Notes under the pieces: generated by a model | Told to the model about the DNA's origin: nothing | Database searches by the model: none | What the model saw: only the letters and a program-made list of their open reading frames with translations | Origin: Planctomycetaceae bacterium | Lineage (GTDB): Bacteria; Planctomycetota; Planctomycetia; Pirellulales; Thermoguttaceae | Direction of reading: 5' to 3' | DNA length: 18,020 nt | NCBI GenBank assembly: GCA_031267635.1 | Contig: JAIRYX010000289.1 | Span: 1-18,020 of the forward strand | Translations under genes and position numbers: made by a program | Shown: in pieces, positions 13,424 through 18,020 of the stretch | How positions within the stretch are numbered: the first letter of the stretch is position 1 | Layout of the letters: every line of letters begins with the position of its first letter

Positions 13424-16400
13424 TCACTTTTGAATGCGGGCTTTGAAACTCTGGTAAGCCCAAGCGGCAACCATCAGCACAACGGCGAGGATAAAAATCG
13501 CAATGATACGGTAAACGTGATCAAAACCTGCCATGTCTCTGGTGATGACTTTACATGCGGTGACAGCAAGCAAGGCAATCGCAACCCAGCGTAGCGACGC
13601 CGAACGCCAAACAAATCCAATGAAAATCAGTATGCCGCCAAAAACCGACCATAAGATCGAAATCGACGTCTGTGCGAGCCATGCGGCTTGATCGGTTCCA
13701 AGTTGCGACCGGATTGACTCGTGACATTCAATGGACGCGCTGACGAAAAGCAATGCCAGCCCCGCAAAAGCAAGCGTTTGTCCCATCAATCGTTCCGTGC
13801 TGATGAGCGAACGCCAGCCCGCGTTGGGAGAATCGTTTCTGGTACGTCCGGCGGCATAAATTCCAATCGCTATCATCGCAGACGAAAGAAGCAAAAGCGT
13901 CGGCATGAACGGATTAAACAATGGTGAAAGATCGCCGGGGCGTTTCAGCAGTTCAAGCGGAATCGCTTTAAAAAAGGTGACGCACAAGAGTACAACCGAC
14001 GCAATCCGAAGCGATTTTGAATCGAAGGACTGCGCAATCAGCAACAAAATAACAGCAAAAATTGTCCAAAACGCGGTCAGCGACGAATAAGCGATAAACA
14101 ACGGATTTCCAGCAAAACGCTGTCGGAAATACACAAAACATTCATCGGAAAGCGCAATCCAAAGAAGCGTCAATCCTATCATTCCCAATGCGAATAGAAT
14201 TTGCCGTTCCGCCGTATTTTTCACCGGCTGAATCCGTACCGCAACAACCGCCTGCGTCATCAGTACCAGCGAAAGAAACGCCATCGCAATCATAAACGGA
14301 TTGAGTAGCGTTCCGAAATCGCCGGGACGAGACGGCAGTTCGTAAGGCAACACTTTCAGCAGCGTAATGACAGTCAGCGACAACGAAACATAATGCAAAA
14401 CTTTCGATTGCGCTGCCCGCGCCAACAGAGCGAGAAGCACCGCAAACGTTGTCCAAAAAATCGTAACGGCGGCATTGGCAACGAATATCTTATTGAGTTC
14501 GGTATGAATGCGGAAATACGCGAAACATTCGACCGTGAGCGCACCCCAAAGAATCGCAAGAGCGCCGATTCCTATCGCGGTTAAAAAACGCCGTTCATTC
14601 TTGTGAGCAACCGGTTTTAGCCGCGTTCCCCAAACGGCGGAAAACATGATCGTTACCGTAGAAAACAGAATCGGCAGAAAGTAGGGATTGGCGAGCGTTG
14701 TTTGAATAACATGCGGTCTTTGGAATAATTGCATTGCCAAAATTCCGCCAGCCGTAACAATAAAAATCAACGCCGCAAAGATTCGCAAAACCAACGAGCG
14801 TTGCGTCATGCCGATGGCAAACAGTACGATTCCCCAAACCGTTCCAAACGCGGTCAACGCCGTGCGCGAAAGGAAATACAAGTTTTCATCGTTGCTTTCA
14901 AAATGAAATAAAGATTCGAGCGTTGAACTTTGCAAAAGCGTAACATACCAAATTTCTTGTGATGAACTAATAATCAGGAACAACAGTCCGATAATCCCCG
15001 CGCAACAAAAACTATCGCGTTCCTGTTGCGATTCGGACGGACGAATACGGGTTATCCAAACGGCAAAGAACACCGCAACAAGGCATGGTATCAAGATCGT
15101 CAGGAAATATGGATTGATACAAGTTAAGACATATTCCGGTCGCGGGTGGATTTCTCCGCCAAGTATTTTCATTGCCGTTAATGTGAGGATTCCCAAACCG
15201 GCATAACGGACGATTTGGTTGTGCCGTTTGATTCCGGTAATGAGAACGGCGCAGGCAACGATTCCCCAAAGCACGGAAAGCGACGCTCTTGCGAAAAAGT
15301 ATGTTGTTACTTCATTCTGTTCAGCGGCAACGATAATATCAGACGGTAACGGATATTTGACGAAATAATACCAGCATTCCATTGACGCGACAATAAACAA
15401 TGTCAGTCCGCCGCAAGCCGCAAATATTTGTGAAATATTTCGCGAATCAGAAACAGTATCGGAAGGATTGTTTTTCAGTTGATGGTAATGAAAATAATTT
15501 GCAATCGCCGGCAATGTCAGCAACGCTATTGAAACGCCGAAAATCACGAGCGAACACGAATTGCCAATCGGTATGACATTCAAGCCCAATGTCAGACGCG
15601 ACAAAATATCGCCGCAAAAGATTTTTGCGACGGTTACGGCAAAACATAGAAACGCGATCATCCGAAGACGGAAAGATTGACGCAAAAATGCGGTAAAAAG
15701 AACAATAAAACCAATCAATGTCCAAAGCACCGTCAGTGCGTACATCCCTTGTAAAGCCGGTTTAAAGAAATCGTCGGGGCGCATTCGGAAAAACTCAAAT
15801 GTTTCAACGGAAAGAATGATCACTATCATTAACAGTCCGGTATCCCCAAGTCGAACATTGAAATCCGCCCGTATTTTCCACTCATTGAATAAGTTATCAT
15901 GAATGAAACGGTAAAGCGGTGAAAACCGGCGACGTTTTTCTTCGGAGAGTTGCAGCCATTCCTTTTGTTTGTCCAGAAACGGTGCTTTAAGATTTTTCAG
16001 AACGGAATCGACAAACACGCACGCCATACACATCATAACACCGGCACAAAATATTGGCAAAGCGTAATCGTTGCATAACGGTCTCAAAAGTATTTCGCGG
16101 CTGAAATCATTCCGTGAAAAAAGAAGATCGAAAGCTGTGCGTCCGGTTCCCAGAACAAGAAAGACAACCGACATATTGACGAATGTCCGGTTGGCAACAC
16201 GATTGCCGATACACCAAAGAGCCGCACCGGAAAATATCCATGCAACGCCGATCATGTTACTGCTAAATTGTAGCGGAATGGCAAGAGCCAGAAACGAAAG
16301 AGACATAACGGTTGCCGCTGCCGGTCCGCCGCTCCAGTAAATTTGGCGTTCTTCCTTGTTACCTCGCGACCGAATTTTCCTCAAACGCCGCGAATAAAGC

Positions 16401-17920
16401 AGGGCAAACAAAGCATAAAGTCCGGCAAAACCGAAAGTGATCCAGCCGATCCAGCGATACGTAAATGCCGGTAAGCTCTGTTCCAGCAAGTACCATGATA
16501 GAGCGTAAAATAAAATCGGCGAGACAATCGCGCGTAGTGCGTCGTCCCATGTTGCTCGCTGTTTCGGACGAAGCGCGGCAAGACTTGTATCTAACAAATA
16601 CAACAGGTAAAACGCCGATTGAAAAATCAAAACGCTTGGCAATTTATCGACATAAAAACTTGTGCGATACCAGAGCCAAAATTCAACCTGCGTTCCGACA
16701 AACGCGAGAATGGCAATTGGCGGACGTTTCATCAGATTGATTAACACAATCGTTCCGACATTAAGCAACACAAGGTACGAGAAAAACTCATTGTAATGAT
16801 CGACGCTTGACTGAAGCAGAATCGGCACGGCAAGACCGCAGAGAATCGACATAATACCGAGCAATCGTGAAGTGTAATGCCACGAAAGAAGAAATGCGCC
16901 GATAACCACCGCCGACATGACGACCATTGCCGCATCAGAACGAATCAACGAATAAAATCCATAAGAACTATAACCCGCCAACAGCGCAATGGTAATTCCG
17001 GCGGTCGTTAGCGAGATGGAAAAGTATCGCATTTTTCGGAGTGAAAAGAATTTTCCCGCAATAAGCAAAACGGAGGAAAATAATCCCATCGCCGCTACCT
17101 TGTGAACATTGGTAATCCAACCTTGCGTAAAAGCATATTGAATAAAAAGCGTCGCAAACAAAACGAACAGCCCCATTGCGACCCAAGGCATAACTTTCAA
17201 ACCTATCAGCAATTCCAACGACAACCATGGTGAACGGTCTTGTTTTTGAGCAGCGGAGTTTTGCGTTTTCAGTACGACAGGTTGTGCAGCCGTTGATTGT
17301 GAACGTGTTGTTTCCAGATTATCAGACGGCGTAAATTGATAAACCGGCGTAACGGATGGCGGCACAAATTGTCGTGTTATTTCGGACGCTTCTTCTTCTG
17401 CTGCTGCATGAGGGGCATTTACTGTCACGAAACTTGCCGCATTTGTCGCTTGCGGTTTGCTAATTTGCTGGAAAACTGCCGGTTCAAAAAATGTTTCCAC
17501 CGGTTTTTTCACCGCCGTTGCCCTATCGGGTTCTGCTGATTGTTCCGATCTTGGTTCCGTAAACTCTTCTGCAAGAGATGCGGTGATGATTGACTCAACG
17601 TGTTCTGGCAACACAACGTATTGCGGTGCCGTTTGTTCGATGATCGTTGTTTCCGGTACGGTTACCGTTTCGGTAAAATCCGGCTTGTGTTGCTGTTGAA
17701 GCTGCAACAGGCGGAATGCTTTCTCCTGTTCATCAAGTTTTTTACGAAGCGCCCCACAAAGCTGTTGCAATTGATTCAATATATCGTCTTGCTGGTACAA
17801 GTTTTCTTTGATTTGTTTCAATCGAGAAAACACACACATCAGCATAAAGAACGCGATTGGTGCAGTCACAGCCCCGATAAGAACCCAGATCACACAGAGT
17901 ACACAGAATAAGATCGCCAT
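13424..17920 (-). CDS. Large DUF2339 multi-pass membrane protein with C-terminal tandem repeats
   Basis: 1498 residues. One N-terminal helix (about 5-30) is followed by a Gln/Leu-rich coiled coil (about 36-75) and a long polar, Pro/Thr/Glu-rich linker (about 80-225). A very hydrophobic region with dozens of helices then runs to the end. The entry to the membrane part (PWLSLELLIGLKVMPWVAMG near 228-247, then GWITNVHKVAAMG) matches the DUF2339 pattern. From about 700 on, degenerate units of 130-145 residues recur, each with an S-x-E-x-x-x-Y/F motif (near 704, 849, 988, 1131, 1261, 1399); four of the units also have RP then NP(Y/F) (near 929, 1069, 1197, 1328). The usual DUF2339 length is shorter, around 900-1000, so the repeats explain the size. 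Its function is unknown, probably in the cell envelope. No partner gene adjoins it here. Confidence 0.88.
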   Translation of the reverse strand: MAILFCVLCVIWVLIGAVTAPIAFFMLMCVFSRLKQIKENLYQQDDILNQLQQLCGALRKKLDEQEKAFRLLQLQQQHKPDFTETVTVPETTIIEQTAPQYVVLPEHVESIITASLAEEFTEPRSEQSAEPDRATAVKKPVETFFEPAVFQQISKPQATNAASFVTVNAPHAAAEEEASEITRQFVPPSVTPVYQFTPSDNLETTRSQSTAAQPVVLKTQNSAAQKQDRSPWLSLELLIGLKVMPWVAMGLFVLFATLFIQYAFTQGWITNVHKVAAMGLFSSVLLIAGKFFSLRKMRYFSISLTTAGITIALLAGYSSYGFYSLIRSDAAMVVMSAVVIGAFLLSWHYTSRLLGIMSILCGLAVPILLQSSVDHYNEFFSYLVLLNVGTIVLINLMKRPPIAILAFVGTQVEFWLWYRTSFYVDKLPSVLIFQSAFYLLYLLDTSLAALRPKQRATWDDALRAIVSPILFYALSWYLLEQSLPAFTYRWIGWITFGFAGLYALFALLYSRRLRKIRSRGNKEERQIYWSGGPAAATVMSLSFLALAIPLQFSSNMIGVAWIFSGAALWCIGNRVANRTFVNMSVVFLVLGTGRTAFDLLFSRNDFSREILLRPLCNDYALPIFCAGVMMCMACVFVDSVLKNLKAPFLDKQKEWLQLSEEKRRRFSPLYRFIHDNLFNEWKIRADFNVRLGDTGLLMIVIILSVETFEFFRMRPDDFFKPALQGMYALTVLWTLIGFIVLFTAFLRQSFRLRMIAFLCFAVTVAKIFCGDILSRLTLGLNVIPIGNSCSLVIFGVSIALLTLPAIANYFHYHQLKNNPSDTVSDSRNISQIFAACGGLTLFIVASMECWYYFVKYPLPSDIIVAAEQNEVTTYFFARASLSVLWGIVACAVLITGIKRHNQIVRYAGLGILTLTAMKILGGEIHPRPEYVLTCINPYFLTILIPCLVAVFFAVWITRIRPSESQQERDSFCCAGIIGLLFLIISSSQEIWYVTLLQSSTLESLFHFESNDENLYFLSRTALTAFGTVWGIVLFAIGMTQRSLVLRIFAALIFIVTAGGILAMQLFQRPHVIQTTLANPYFLPILFSTVTIMFSAVWGTRLKPVAHKNERRFLTAIGIGALAILWGALTVECFAYFRIHTELNKIFVANAAVTIFWTTFAVLLALLARAAQSKVLHYVSLSLTVITLLKVLPYELPSRPGDFGTLLNPFMIAMAFLSLVLMTQAVVAVRIQPVKNTAERQILFALGMIGLTLLWIALSDECFVYFRQRFAGNPLFIAYSSLTAFWTIFAVILLLIAQSFDSKSLRIASVVLLCVTFFKAIPLELLKRPGDLSPLFNPFMPTLLLLSSAMIAIGIYAAGRTRNDSPNAGWRSLISTERLMGQTLAFAGLALLFVSASIECHESIRSQLGTDQAAWLAQTSISILWSVFGGILIFIGFVWRSASLRWVAIALLAVTACKVITRDMAGFDHVYRIIAIFILAVVLMVAAWAYQSFKARIQK

Positions 17921-18020
17921 AAAGATTCCCAGATTTCGATTTTATTTTTAACAAATTATCATAATATGCCCGCTACTTTATTATACTGCGTCAAAATATA
18001 AAATGGAAGAAAGAGGGTTC
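17921..18020. other. Upstream region of the DUF2339 gene
   Basis: AT-rich sequence with a minus-strand TATAAT and TTGACG spaced too closely to form one promoter. A weak ribosome site (GGGA) precedes the ATG at 17920. No gene is seen before the window ends. Confidence 0.3.

Overview
The window (about 43% GC by eye) most likely comes from a planctomycete. The clearest sign is a DUF1559 protein with a type IV prepilin-like N-terminus and a C-terminal DGSVSF motif, a family largely typical of that phylum. A large DUF2339 membrane protein, a secreted esterase and a Ca-loop-bearing surface-type protein fit. All genes except the esterase read on the minus strand. No tRNA, rRNA, CRISPR array or phage gene was seen.

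Region 1 (113-4767, minus) reads, in transcription order: a seven-helix membrane protein (4767-4006), an ExbB/TolQ/MotA-type proton channel (3514-2843), a DUF2149 protein (2824-2465) and a large multidomain protein ending in a class 3 lipase-like domain (about 2460-113). The channel/DUF2149 pair is a known module that energises outer-membrane or metal/tetrapyrrole transport elsewhere. The lipase-like frame has no ordinary start codon and begins directly after the DUF2149 stop, in the same frame. A 347-bp inverted-repeat element (A) sits between the seven-helix gene and the channel gene.

Region 2 (5465-6613) is the single DUF1559 gene, preceded in the window by about 700 bp of AT-rich intergenic DNA (4768-5464).

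Region 3 (6721-11068, minus) looks like a metal-transport operon: a small His-rich CxxC protein, a DUF3299 protein, an ABC ATPase, a three-helix small membrane protein, an FtsX/MacB-type permease with a His/Glu-rich loop, and a second copy of the small His-rich CxxC protein. ABC ATPase, FtsX-type permease, DUF3299 and a His-rich exported protein together resemble, from memory, the zinc-regulated Zrg system of Vibrio. The two His-rich genes bracket the operon as direct repeats.

Region 4 (11246-13423) holds a secreted alpha/beta-hydrolase esterase on the plus strand, a 21-bp minisatellite of 21 units, and a nested pair of inverted-repeat elements. Element B (307 bp, 12-bp perfect terminal inverted repeats, 8-bp target duplication AGGGAATT) has jumped into element C, a relative of A. 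These look like short non-autonomous transposable elements (MITE/foldback type) and are the most clear-cut unexplained structure here.

Region 5 (13424-17920, minus) is a 1498-residue DUF2339 membrane protein whose C-terminal half is built from about six degenerate repeats of 130-145 residues.
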